From Candidatus Cloacimonadota bacterium (lineage in GTDB: Bacteria > Cloacimonadota > Cloacimonadia > Cloacimonadales > Cloacimonadaceae): DNA of 5,362 bases. Both the position numbers and the translations under genes were made by a program. Every line of letters starts with the position of its first letter. Position 1 is the first letter of the stretch. Positions 1 through 5,148 of the stretch are shown piece by piece. A model generated the notes under the pieces. That model saw only the letters and a program-made list of their open reading frames with translations, ran no database searches and was not told where the DNA came from. The stretch lies in NCBI GenBank assembly GCA_028683635.1, contig JAQUHL010000153.1:1-5362 (forward strand), in the 5' to 3' direction.

Positions 1-289
1 CCTCAAAACTGATCTCAAGCTCACAGAGCCTGGCATTTTCCCGGGCGATTTGGATCAGCTCCGTTTGCAGGTCTATCCCCTGCACCTTCCACCTGGGTCT
101 GCAAAGGCAGATCATGATACTGATGATCCCGCAACCGCAGCCCAGATCCAGGACCCGGCTTTCCTCCGCAGCAAAATTTTCTATAATATAGGAGGATAGA
201 AAGGCGGCAGCACTGCTCACGGATTGGGAATGAAGATCCTGATATATATGTTTCCCTGTAAAGGGCAGATCCACCCGCTTTAGCTTCAT
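1..289 (-). CDS. SAM-dependent methyltransferase, N-terminal part (runs off left edge)
   Basis: Only the first 96 codons lie in the window. The start is the ATG at 289-287, 13 nt after the nadA stop; only a short AGG lies directly before it, so translational coupling to nadA is likely. The class I methyltransferase motif I is clear (VLDLGCGCG, residues 46-54), and GID at 71-73 fits the acidic SAM-ribose-binding end of strand beta-2. The segment before motif I, with a Q-S-x-x-S pattern around residues 20-26 and a helix running into the Rossmann fold, recalls the TrmN6/YfiC family (tRNA1-Val adenine-37 N6-methyltransferase) and HemK/PrmC-like enzymes. The (N/D)PP(Y/F) catalytic motif that would mark an N6-adenine or glutamine methyltransferase would lie beyond the left edge, so the substrate cannot be assigned. 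The class call is secure; the TrmN6-like reading is inference. Confidence 0.82.
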   Translation of the reverse strand, partial: MKLKRVDLPFTGKHIYQDLHSQSVSSAAAFLSSYIIENFAAEESRVLDLGCGCGIISIMICLCRPRWKVQGIDLQTELIQIARENARLCELEISFE

Positions 290-302
290 CCTATGTCTTG
301 GC

Positions 303-1208
303 TTAGGAAAGCTCGAGCATCCTTTTCAGGCATTTGACCGCCCGTTCTGCAATCACGGGCTCGACCTGAATGTGATATTTATCCTCGATTAGGGCATCAT
401 AGAGATCGCTGAGATGGGTCTTTTTCATATTCTGGCAAATCGCTCTGGAATTGAGGGCAAGGATCTTTTTCTCGGGATAAAGATAATTCAAAAACTGCAC
501 CAGCCCCTCTTCCGTGGCAATGATCAGTTCATCATGATCTTCGGCATATTTGAGCATCCCACTGGTGGACATCACCTTATCCGCCACATCCACGATTTCG
601 CCCTGGCATTCCGGATGGGCCAGGAGGGTATAGCCGGGATGGCTTTTTCGCAGATCTTCAAGCTGGCCAGCAGTGAAGCCAAAGTGATGCACAGGGCAGT
701 ATCCGTTGTAGAGGATGACTTCCCGTCCAGTCTGTTTCCCAACCCAGGAACCCAGGTTCTGATCCGGAACAAAGATGATCTTTTGATCGGCAGGTAAGCT
801 GGAAACGATCTTCACGGCATTGGAGGATGTGCAGCAAATATCGCTCTCGGCTTTCACTTCCACGGAGGAATTGACGTAGCAGACGACCACTGCACCCGGG
901 TGAAGCTTCTTCAGTTCTCTCAATTGCTCTGCTGTAACCATATCCGCCATGGGACAACCCGCATCCCACACAGGAAGCAGCACCCTGGCTTCGGGATTTA
1001 GAATGGCAGCAGTTTCTGCCATGAAACGCACGCCGCAGAAGAGGATGATATCCGCTCCCGAGCTACTTGCCTGGATGGAAAGCTGGAGGGAATCCCCACA
1101 GAAATCTGCCAGTCTCTGGATCTCCACTGCCTGATAGTTATGCGCCAGGATCAGGACGTTACGTTCTTTTTTGAGCTTAACAATCTTCTCGCTCAGCACT
1201 TTGTTCAT
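303..1208 (-). CDS. nadA: Quinolinate synthase NadA (301 aa)
   Basis: NadA condenses iminoaspartate with dihydroxyacetone phosphate to give quinolinate, the second step of de novo NAD synthesis, using an oxygen-sensitive 4Fe-4S cluster in the cytoplasm. By comparison with the Thermotoga and Pyrococcus enzymes, the three cluster cysteines are C85 (AGCPMA), C171 (GYCPVHH) and C258 (AICQNMK). Other family motifs are AHNYQ (22-26), GDSLQL (38-43), YVNSS (111-115), the TSSNA segment (127-131) and HPEC (198-201). The 301-residue length matches the compact NadA type. I chose the ATG at 1208 because AGGAG lies 5 nt upstream and the product then begins as family members do. An in-frame ATG at 1292 would add 28 residues that are only out-of-frame dut codons. 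The AGGAG overlaps the dut stop, implying coupled expression. The usual partners nadB and nadC are not in the window. Confidence 0.97.
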   Translation of the reverse strand: MNKVLSEKIVKLKKERNVLILAHNYQAVEIQRLADFCGDSLQLSIQASSSGADIILFCGVRFMAETAAILNPEARVLLPVWDAGCPMADMVTAEQLRELKKLHPGAVVVCYVNSSVEVKAESDICCTSSNAVKIVSSLPADQKIIFVPDQNLGSWVGKQTGREVILYNGYCPVHHFGFTAGQLEDLRKSHPGYTLLAHPECQGEIVDVADKVMSTSGMLKYAEDHDELIIATEEGLVQFLNYLYPEKKILALNSRAICQNMKKTHLSDLYDALIEDKYHIQVEPVIAERAVKCLKRMLELS

Positions 1209-1220
1209 CAGTTCTCCTAT
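1209..1220 (-). promoter_or_regulatory. Ribosome binding site of nadA
   Basis: The minus strand reads ATAGGAGAACTG directly before the ATG at 1208, giving an AGGAG core with 5 nt spacing. The TAG of dut (1219-1217) is part of this site, so ribosomes finishing dut end on the nadA initiation region. The site decides between the 301-residue start and the longer frame that opens at 1292. Confidence 0.85.
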
Positions 1221-1651
1221 ATGCCCGTGTGGCCAAAACCGCCCTCGTCCCTTGCGGTGGGGCTCAGGTTCCCGCATTCCTCCAGATCGCAATCCAACAC
1301 TTCGGCAAAAACCATCTGGGCGATTCTCATCCCGGGAGTGATGAGAAATTCAATATCAGATACATTGAAGAGGATGATTTTGATCTCACCGCGATAATCT
1401 GCGTCGATGGTTCCGGGTGAGTTCAGGATGCCGATTCCGTGTTTGATAGCCAAGCCGCTGCGGGGACGGATCTGGGCTTCGAAGCCTTCCGGGATTTCGA
1501 GGGCGATGCCCGTCGGTACCAGAAATCTCTTCCCAGGGCAAAGGATTATGGGTACTCTGAGATCTGCACAGAGATCAAATCCGGAAGCATGTTTGCTCAT
1601 GCGTTTGGGGGGCTGAGCGGAAGCGCTCAATAACTTATATTTGATATTCAC
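1217..1651 (-). CDS. dut: dUTPase, homotrimeric type (144 aa)
   Basis: Dut hydrolyses dUTP to dUMP and pyrophosphate, which keeps uracil out of DNA and supplies dUMP for thymidylate synthesis. All five motifs of the trimeric family are in order: motif 1 GFDLCAD (24-30), motif 2 RPRSGLA (62-68), motif 3 GTIDADYRGE (80-89) with catalytic D83, motif 4 RIAQMV (109-114), and the glycine-rich C-terminal motif 5 RDEGGFGHTG (134-143). Starting at the GTG at 1651 gives 144 residues, a standard size, with the first beta strand present. This start lies 7 nt after the ispA stop. An in-frame ATG at 1720 would overlap ispA by 62 nt and add 23 low-complexity residues. An internal ATG would delete the first strand. 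The site before the GTG is weak (AGAAAG about 13 nt away), so initiation is probably coupled to ispA. Family confidence is very high; start confidence is moderate. Confidence 0.95.
   Translation of the reverse strand: MNIKYKLLSASAQPPKRMSKHASGFDLCADLRVPIILCPGKRFLVPTGIALEIPEGFEAQIRPRSGLAIKHGIGILNSPGTIDADYRGEIKIILFNVSDIEFLITPGMRIAQMVFAEVLDCDLEECGNLSPTARDEGGFGHTGI
1614..1629 (-). other. Perfect 6-bp hairpin in the 5' coding end of dut
   Basis: TGAGCG (1614-1619) and CGCTCA (1624-1629) are perfect complements separated by a 4-nt loop. In dut mRNA the hairpin lies about 22 nt after the GTG, within codons 8-13. It could be chance, or it could modulate initiation at a weak GTG start. No U-run follows on the minus strand, so it is not a terminator. 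Confidence 0.35.
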
Positions 1652-1658
1652 TGGTTTT

Positions 1659-2549
1659 TCAGGACTTTCTGCTGAGGATGAAATCGGCCAGAGCCTCGAG
1701 GAGTAGGGCCTTGGAACCAAAGGGTTTGAGTGCGGATTTGGCCTTTTCGATCAGTTCTGTCGCCATTTCCCGGGAGGCCTCGATGCCATAGATGGCAGGG
1801 AAGGTTGCCTTGTGCTGGGCCGCGTCTTTCCCAATGCTTTTTCCCAGATCTTCGCTGGAACCTTCGATATCCAGGAGGTCGTCCGTAATCTGAAAAGCCA
1901 GCCCGATCCTCTTGCCATATTCTGCCAGGGCAGTCAGTTCTTTGGCATTGGCTCCCCCCGCCAGAGCTCCAAAGCGCAGACAAAGATTGATCAGCCTGCC
2001 GGTTTTGTTTTCGTGAATGAAATCCAGCATCTTTTTGTCGATGGCCTTGCCTTCGGATTCGATATCCATCATCTGGCCGGCGATCAGGCCCTTGATTCCA
2101 CATTCGGAAGCCAGTTCACGGATAAATTGCACCCGCAGTTTATCGTCAAATTCAGAGATTGCCACCAGTTCAAAGGCTCCCACCAGGAGCGCATCGGCAG
2201 CCAGCAGGGCTGCGCCTTCTCCATACATGGCATGGCAGGATTTCTTGCCCCGGCGGTATTCATCGTTGTCAATATCGGGAAGATCGTCGTGGATCAGAGT
2301 GTAGGTATGAATCATCTCAATTGCAGCCGCAACCGGAGTAATGGGTTCTGGATTGTTCTGATAGAGCTGCCAGGCAAGGGTAGTAAGATAGGGGCGCAGC
2401 CTTTTTCCTCCGGCGAAGACGCTGTATCGCATTGTTTTATGAAGTTCCTTGGGATATTCGTCCTTACGGGGTAAATAGCGGTCCAGGATGATGTTTACCA
2501 ATTCCTGCTTTTCTTTCATATCCTTTTTCAACAGTGCCTTATAGTCCAT
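1659..2549 (-). CDS. ispA: Short-chain polyprenyl diphosphate synthase, farnesyl diphosphate synthase-like (296 aa)
   Basis: The enzyme adds isopentenyl diphosphate to allylic diphosphates to make farnesyl (possibly geranylgeranyl) diphosphate, precursor of undecaprenyl phosphate and quinone side chains. The fold is all-helical with two Mg-binding aspartate motifs: DDLPDID (88-94, the DDxxxxD spacing typical of bacterial enzymes) and DDLLD (223-227). GGKRLRP (47-53) binds isopentenyl diphosphate. RRG (99-101), GQMMDI (158-163) and HENKTG (179-184) also match IspA. The residue five before the first aspartate is Tyr83, as I recall for E. coli IspA, which favours a C15 product, but chain length cannot be proven by eye. 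The ATG at 2549 has GAGGAAG a few bases upstream. The gene overlaps the end of xseB by 11 nt, a pairing (xseB-ispA) common in bacteria. Here dut follows instead of the frequently seen dxs. Confidence 0.95.
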   Translation of the reverse strand: MDYKALLKKDMKEKQELVNIILDRYLPRKDEYPKELHKTMRYSVFAGGKRLRPYLTTLAWQLYQNNPEPITPVAAAIEMIHTYTLIHDDLPDIDNDEYRRGKKSCHAMYGEGAALLAADALLVGAFELVAISEFDDKLRVQFIRELASECGIKGLIAGQMMDIESEGKAIDKKMLDFIHENKTGRLINLCLRFGALAGGANAKELTALAEYGKRIGLAFQITDDLLDIEGSSEDLGKSIGKDAAQHKATFPAIYGIEASREMATELIEKAKSALKPFGSKALLLEALADFILSRKS

Positions 2550-2775
2550 TCTCTTCCTCTTTTGCCTGGTTGATCCCCTGGGAGACGGTTCTGATCTTGG
2601 TTTCCACTTGTTCCAGCTTGTCCCGGCAATGGTTTAGATACACTATTCCCTGCTCATAGAGCTGTACCATTTCTTCGAGATTGGCAGAGCCCGAAGCCAA
2701 TTGTTCCACAATTCCTTCCAGCTTTTTCAGGGATTGCTCAAAGCTCAAATCCTGTTCGTCTTTCATAATCACCAT
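2539..2775 (-). CDS. xseB: Exodeoxyribonuclease VII small subunit XseB (78 aa)
   Basis: XseB is the small, all-helical subunit that assembles in several copies on XseA to form exonuclease VII, which degrades single-stranded DNA in repair. The family signature is visible as SFEQSLKKLEGIVEQLASG (11-29), then NLEEMVQLYEQGI (32-44) and a second amphipathic helix ending near residue 66. The tail is charged. The 78-residue length fits the family (about 75-85). The frame stays open up to an ATG at 2820, but that codon would precede the expected start of the transcript from the internal promoter and adds atypical residues. GGGAG at 2783-2779 supports initiation at the ATG at 2775 (spacing 3) or the following GTG at 2772 (spacing 6); the ATG at 2766 is also possible. 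xseA is not in the window, so it must be elsewhere. Confidence 0.93.
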   Translation of the reverse strand: MVIMKDEQDLSFEQSLKKLEGIVEQLASGSANLEEMVQLYEQGIVYLNHCRDKLEQVETKIRTVSQGINQAKEEENGL

Positions 2776-2796
2776 AATCTCCCAATTGAGTTCATC

Positions 2797-2831
2797 TTTC
2801 TCTATTATATCAAGGCACAATTTTCTGTCAA
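2797..2831 (-). promoter_or_regulatory. Consensus sigma-70 promoter internal to the operon, upstream of xseB
   Basis: On the minus strand a perfect -35 TTGACA (2831-2826) and a perfect -10 TATAAT (2809-2804) are separated by 16 bp. A TG one base upstream of the -10 makes it an extended -10. The predicted transcript start is near 2797, about 22 nt before the xseB ATG, leaving room for the GGGAG site. The -35 encodes thiN codons near its end and the -10 spans the thiN TAA. Both hexamers matching exactly is unlikely by chance, though the thiN coding constraint means it was not designed freely. It would drive xseB-ispA-dut-nadA and onward. Confidence 0.72.
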
Positions 2832-3479
2832 TGATAAAATCGTCACTATCGCCAAAATCTCCCCGCTGCTTTTCCAGATCCTGGCTCCCCGAGTTTCAAT
2901 CTCGTTGCTGATTCCCCGGGAGGAGCTTCGTTTGATGTGCAAACCGTCCAGGGGGTAGCGCAGGCCTTCGCTTTTGTTCAGGATCACCAGATCACTCATG
3001 GGTATCAGGGAAAGCAGGTTCCCGGGTGGGTAAGGGATAGGGGTTTCTTCCGATAGGAAAAACAACAGTTCACACTTTGTTTCGATCCTGGCTTTGATGC
3101 CATGTTCATGTGCCAGAAGCAGGTTTTGGATCAGGGCCTGGCTGTGGTCGAGCCTGCCCTGCATGTCGTTGCAGATGATCATTTCTTTGATCCCCCGCTT
3201 GATGCACCAGAGCACGGCAAGTTCGGTATCGGTTTCGTTTTTGGCAGGGTTGTGGGAGATCTGCTCCACTTTATCATAGCGCTTCAGCAGGGAAAGATCC
3301 GAGAGCGAATCAAAATCTCCGATGATCAGATCCGGCTTCCAGGACCGGGCGTGGACAAAATCCAGCCCACTATCTATGGCGAGGATCAGATCCTGTTCCC
3401 GGATTGCGGAGTAACCGCTGGGAATGTTTTGGGGAGAGTGCCCGCCAAAGAGCCAGGCAACATCACAGGGGGAATTCAT
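2805..3479 (-). CDS. thiN: Thiamine pyrophosphokinase (224 aa)
   Basis: This enzyme transfers pyrophosphate from ATP to thiamine, giving the cofactor thiamine diphosphate in one step. The N-terminal catalytic domain shows DSG (36-38), GDFDS (54-58), the PAKNETDTELA segment (78-88, matching the family's K-D-x-T-D-x-E) and QGRLDH (107-112, the G-G-R-x-D-H nucleotide/thiamine site). The C-terminal beta domain has NKSEGLRYPL (168-177) and GISNE (189-193), the usual thiamine-contacting loop with S191-N192-E193. Its 224 residues fit the bacterial type (about 210-230). The ATG at 3479 overlaps the TGA of the peptidase gene as ATGA. I see no Shine-Dalgarno sequence before it, so translation probably depends on re-initiation. 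No TPP riboswitch elements are seen near it. The functional link to the neighbouring peptidase is unclear; they may simply share a transcript. Confidence 0.94.
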   Translation of the reverse strand: MNSPCDVAWLFGGHSPQNIPSGYSAIREQDLILAIDSGLDFVHARSWKPDLIIGDFDSLSDLSLLKRYDKVEQISHNPAKNETDTELAVLWCIKRGIKEMIICNDMQGRLDHSQALIQNLLLAHEHGIKARIETKCELLFFLSEETPIPYPPGNLLSLIPMSDLVILNKSEGLRYPLDGLHIKRSSSRGISNEIETRGARIWKSSGEILAIVTILSLTENCALI

Positions 3480-4366
3480 CTTTGGGTGAAGAGGTCAAAA
3501 TCGATCCGGTTCAGGTAGGAACTGGGATTTACCTTCACTCCCTTGACCAATACCTCATAATGCAGATGGTTGCCCGTGGATACTCCCGTGCTGCCCATCA
3601 GGGCGATGATCTGCCCCTTTTTTACGAAATCCCCTTTTCGCACCTGGGTGCTATACAAATGTGCATATCTGGTTTCATAACCCTCTGCATGTTTAACCCT
3701 TACATGCCTGCCATAGCCCCGCTCATAACCCACGTAGGAGATCACTCCGGCAGCGGTCGCATAAATGGGCGTACCGGCACCATTGGCAAAATCCAATCCA
3801 GTATGATATTCCAGATTCCCATAAATGGGATGGATCCTCATTCCCCAGCCTGAGGCGATACTGCCAAAGGTGGGATAAATGGAAGGCTTGCCATCACTCA
3901 ATGCCAGCTCGGGATATTGTTTTAACAGTAGTTCATAATCATCCAGTTCGGAGCTGTGCAATTGCTCGTTGATCAGCACAATGCCTTTCCCGATGTAAGA
4001 TATGCGGGTCTCCAGCCAGGGATCCTCATGCTCCTTATCGGTATCCACATAAGGATAATAAGTCCCGCCGTTCAAGGGGATGGAATCATTGATCCCGATC
4101 TGGGCCTTGATCGAATCTATCTGGGTGGCAAAGCTTTCCAGCCTGTCGCGCAGAAGCTCGTTTTCTTTTTGCAGTTCTTTGGTTTTGGCTCTTTCTCCCA
4201 GGGCAGGGGCATAAAACAATAGAAAAACAAAGGAAAGAACCACCGAGACCGTCACCAGGGCCAGCAGGGCGATCACTGTGAACCTGGAGACAAAAAGGGT
4301 CTTCCGCTTGCCATCCAAGCCGTATTGATATGTGATATTCAGCTTTCTATTCATATATGGGTTCAT
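3476..4366 (-). CDS. Membrane-anchored M23 family metallopeptidase (296 aa)
   Basis: This is a probable peptidoglycan endopeptidase (LytM/MepM-like) facing the periplasm. After a basic N-terminus (residues 6-28) comes one membrane helix at about 29-52, then a charged coiled coil (about 57-92, KELQKENELLRDRLES), then a linker. The M23 domain spans about 163-285. Zinc ligands by family pattern are H188 and D192 (HTGLD) and H269 (HLH); H236 (RYAHL) and H267 are the expected catalytic histidines, so the site appears complete and active rather than a degenerate EnvC/NlpD-type activator. The ATG at 4366 has AAAGGT a few bases upstream; a second ATG four codons in has less support. It is the first gene of the cluster and overlaps thiN by ATGA. 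The exact substrate bond and division or elongation role cannot be read from the sequence. Confidence 0.93.
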   Translation of the reverse strand: MNPYMNRKLNITYQYGLDGKRKTLFVSRFTVIALLALVTVSVVLSFVFLLFYAPALGERAKTKELQKENELLRDRLESFATQIDSIKAQIGINDSIPLNGGTYYPYVDTDKEHEDPWLETRISYIGKGIVLINEQLHSSELDDYELLLKQYPELALSDGKPSIYPTFGSIASGWGMRIHPIYGNLEYHTGLDFANGAGTPIYATAAGVISYVGYERGYGRHVRVKHAEGYETRYAHLYSTQVRKGDFVKKGQIIALMGSTGVSTGNHLHYEVLVKGVKVNPSSYLNRIDFDLFTQR

Positions 4367-4383
4367 AACTTACCTTTATCGCC

Positions 4384-4411
4384 CTTTTATGGAACAGCCA
4401 AATCTGGTCAA
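4384..4411 (-). promoter_or_regulatory. Possible promoter for the minus-strand operon
   Basis: On the minus strand TTGACC (4411-4406, five of six consensus bases) is followed after 16 bp by TAAAAG (4389-4384, four of six). Initiation would be near 4377, leaving a leader of only about 10 nt that just includes the AAAGG ribosome site. The weak -10 and very short leader make this tentative. It is the best candidate I see between the peptidase gene and the first repeat. Confidence 0.3.
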
Positions 4412-4517
4412 GTAAAAAAAGCAGGCTTCATGCATCATTCCGAAGATACTGGCAGGCTTGGCAAAGTTTTTTCTATCAGTCCTCATGCTGATAATCCAGA
4501 GTTTACCATAAAGTAAC

Positions 4518-4656
4518 AAAGACCTTCGAATAATGGGTTGAAGGGCGAAGCCCTACTCCTTTTAGGGTGGTGGGCGGGAATAGATTTACAAAGCTATGCC
4601 TCACAACCAGCATATTTGGAAGTCCGTTTTTCTATGAATCGGGATGTGCAAGGGTC
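4518..4656 (+). repeat. Small dispersed-type repeat, copy 1 (R1, 139 bp)
   Basis: This block aligns with 4873-5010 in direct orientation, 355 bases apart. By hand I count about 18 substitutions and one single-base gap, roughly 86% identity. Positions 4543-4592 match copy 2 with a single change, and 4602-4622 and 4637-4651 match exactly, while 4593-4601 and 4623-4636 have diverged. The core can form GGGC-GAA-GCCC (4543-4553) or CCCTA-N7-TAGGG (4551-4567), which share bases. The ends (AAGACC... and ...GGGTCA) are only weakly inverted here. The strand given is arbitrary. The family is not known to me; MITE-like element, structured RNA or protein-binding repeat are all possible. Confidence 0.85.
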
Positions 4657-4697
4657 ATATGGAGCGCTGACCCATGCCCCGCCCTATTATTTTTTTT
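4652..4697 (+). terminator. Hairpin plus U-rich run, weak terminator-like structure
   Basis: GGGTCA (4652-4657) and TGACCC (4668-4673) form a 6-bp stem with a 10-nt loop at the right end of R1. A T-rich run (4685-4697) follows after 11 more bases. In addition CCCGCCC (4678-4684), directly before the T-run, can pair with GGGCGGG (4572-4578) inside R1. The spacing is not that of a classic intrinsic terminator for the small hairpin, while the long-range stem would be. No plus-strand gene ends here, so any transcript it stops would be non-coding. Confidence 0.25.
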
Positions 4698-4738
4698 AAG
4701 TAGAAACCGTATAAATGCAATGATGACAAGCAGATAGG

Positions 4739-4757
4739 CTTCCGAGTGCAGCGGAAG
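4739..4757. other. 6-bp inverted repeat between the two repeat copies
   Basis: CTTCCG (4739-4744) and CGGAAG (4752-4757) are exact complements around a 7-nt loop. There is no T-run on either side that would make it a terminator. It lies in the unique sequence between R1 and R2. Chance, or a weak regulator site, cannot be separated by eye. Confidence 0.3.
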
Positions 4758-4872
4758 AACAAAAATAAATTTCAGAATCACTCAAAACGTCTTACGTAAT
4801 ATATATAGAGGGTGTTTTTGGGGAGAGCTTTTTCTCAGGGGTGGGAGGCAGTATTGCGGATATCAACCTGAA

Positions 4873-5010
4873 AAAGACCATTGAATAATGGATTGCTGGG
4901 CGAAGCCCTACTCCTTATAGGGTGGTGGGCGGGAATAGATTTACAAAAACACGTCCACAACCAGCATATTTGGAAGCCTGCATTTCGATAAATCGGGATG
5001 TGCAACGGTC
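4873..5010 (+). repeat. Small dispersed-type repeat, copy 2 (R2, 138 bp)
   Basis: This is the direct partner of the block at 4518-4656, with the same nearly invariant core at 4898-4947. Its ends form an imperfect terminal inverted repeat: AAGACCATTG (4874-4883) against CAACGGTCTT (5003-5012), nine of ten positions complementary. CCATT and AATGG (4878-4882 and 4887-4891) add a small hairpin at the left tip. No convincing target-site duplication is visible: GAA occurs on both sides but offset by one base. The terminal inverted repeats favour a non-autonomous mobile element over a simple duplication, though no transposase is present in the window. Confidence 0.85.
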
Positions 5011-5082
5011 TTGAATGTAACAGGAAGGCAGACTCCGCTGCCAATATTCACAGCAACGTGCGCCATTTTCTGCAAAAAAAAC

Positions 5083-5110
5083 CTTGACCGATTCTTGACG
5101 CAGTTTATTT
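5083..5110 (+). promoter_or_regulatory. Candidate promoter/operator area of the plus-strand gene
   Basis: An A8 tract (5074-5081) is followed by two CTTGAC words exactly 11 bp apart (5083-5088 and 5094-5099). The extended words TTGACC and TTGACG are good -35 matches, but no good -10 follows at 16-18 bp; TTTATT (5104-5109) is only 14 bp from the first. The paired words could equally be a factor-binding direct repeat with one helical turn between them. Confidence 0.25.
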
Positions 5111-5112
5111 TC

Positions 5113-5148
5113 GGAGGTGCAATGATTTTTGCAGGGAGGATAAGATGA
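5113..5148 (+). CDS. Possible 8-codon upstream ORF with its own ribosome site
   Basis: GGAGGT (5113-5118) precedes an ATG at 5122-5124 that opens an 8-codon frame encoding MIFAGRIR. Its TGA (5146-5148) overlaps the ATG of the downstream secreted-protein gene (5145-5147) as ATGA. The frame also runs through the downstream gene's own GGGAGG site (5134-5139). Such geometry would couple translation of the two, with ribosomes on the short frame covering the second site. No runs of regulatory codons are present, so amino-acid attenuation is not suggested. Whether it is translated is unproven. Confidence 0.35.
   Translation, partial: GGAMIFAGRIR

Larger units (their letters stand above)
4367..5144. 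other. Gene-poor region between the operon and the surface-protein gene
   Basis: These ~780 bases separate divergently oriented genes. I find no convincing protein-coding gene on either strand: open frames are short and lack ribosome sites or recognisable motifs. The region holds two diverged copies of a ~139-bp repeat, several short hairpins, a T-rich run at 4685-4697, an alternating AT stretch at 4798-4807, and an A8 tract with two TTGAC words just before the plus-strand gene. It must contain the start signals of both flanking transcripts, but only weak promoter candidates are visible. Confidence 0.75.

Noticed and set aside
414..797. 127-codon plus-strand open frame
   Set aside because: It lies wholly antisense to nadA, whose motifs are unmistakable. 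It has no recognisable domain and no ribosome site I could support.
1209..1292. Longer NadA N-terminus starting at 1292
   Set aside because: The extra 28 residues are the dut 3' end read in another frame. A good AGGAG site sits before the ATG at 1208.
1812..2474. 220-codon plus-strand open frame
   Set aside because: It mirrors ispA codons on the opposite strand. The length comes from codon bias in ispA, and the translation shows no family features.
2776..2820. Longer XseB start at 2820
   Set aside because: It would overlap thiN and lie upstream of the predicted transcript start. The added residues do not fit the family, whose conserved part begins after residue 8 of the 78-residue form.
3404..3853. 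149-codon plus-strand open frame
   Set aside because: It is antisense to thiN and the M23 peptidase, whose catalytic motifs cover the same bases.
4797..4807. AT-alternating stretch as a -10 element
   Set aside because: No acceptable -35 is found 16-18 bp away on the plus strand and no gene start follows at a sensible distance.
5027..5042. GGCAG/CTGCC hairpin as a terminator
   Set aside because: The stem is only 5 bp and no T-run follows on either strand.
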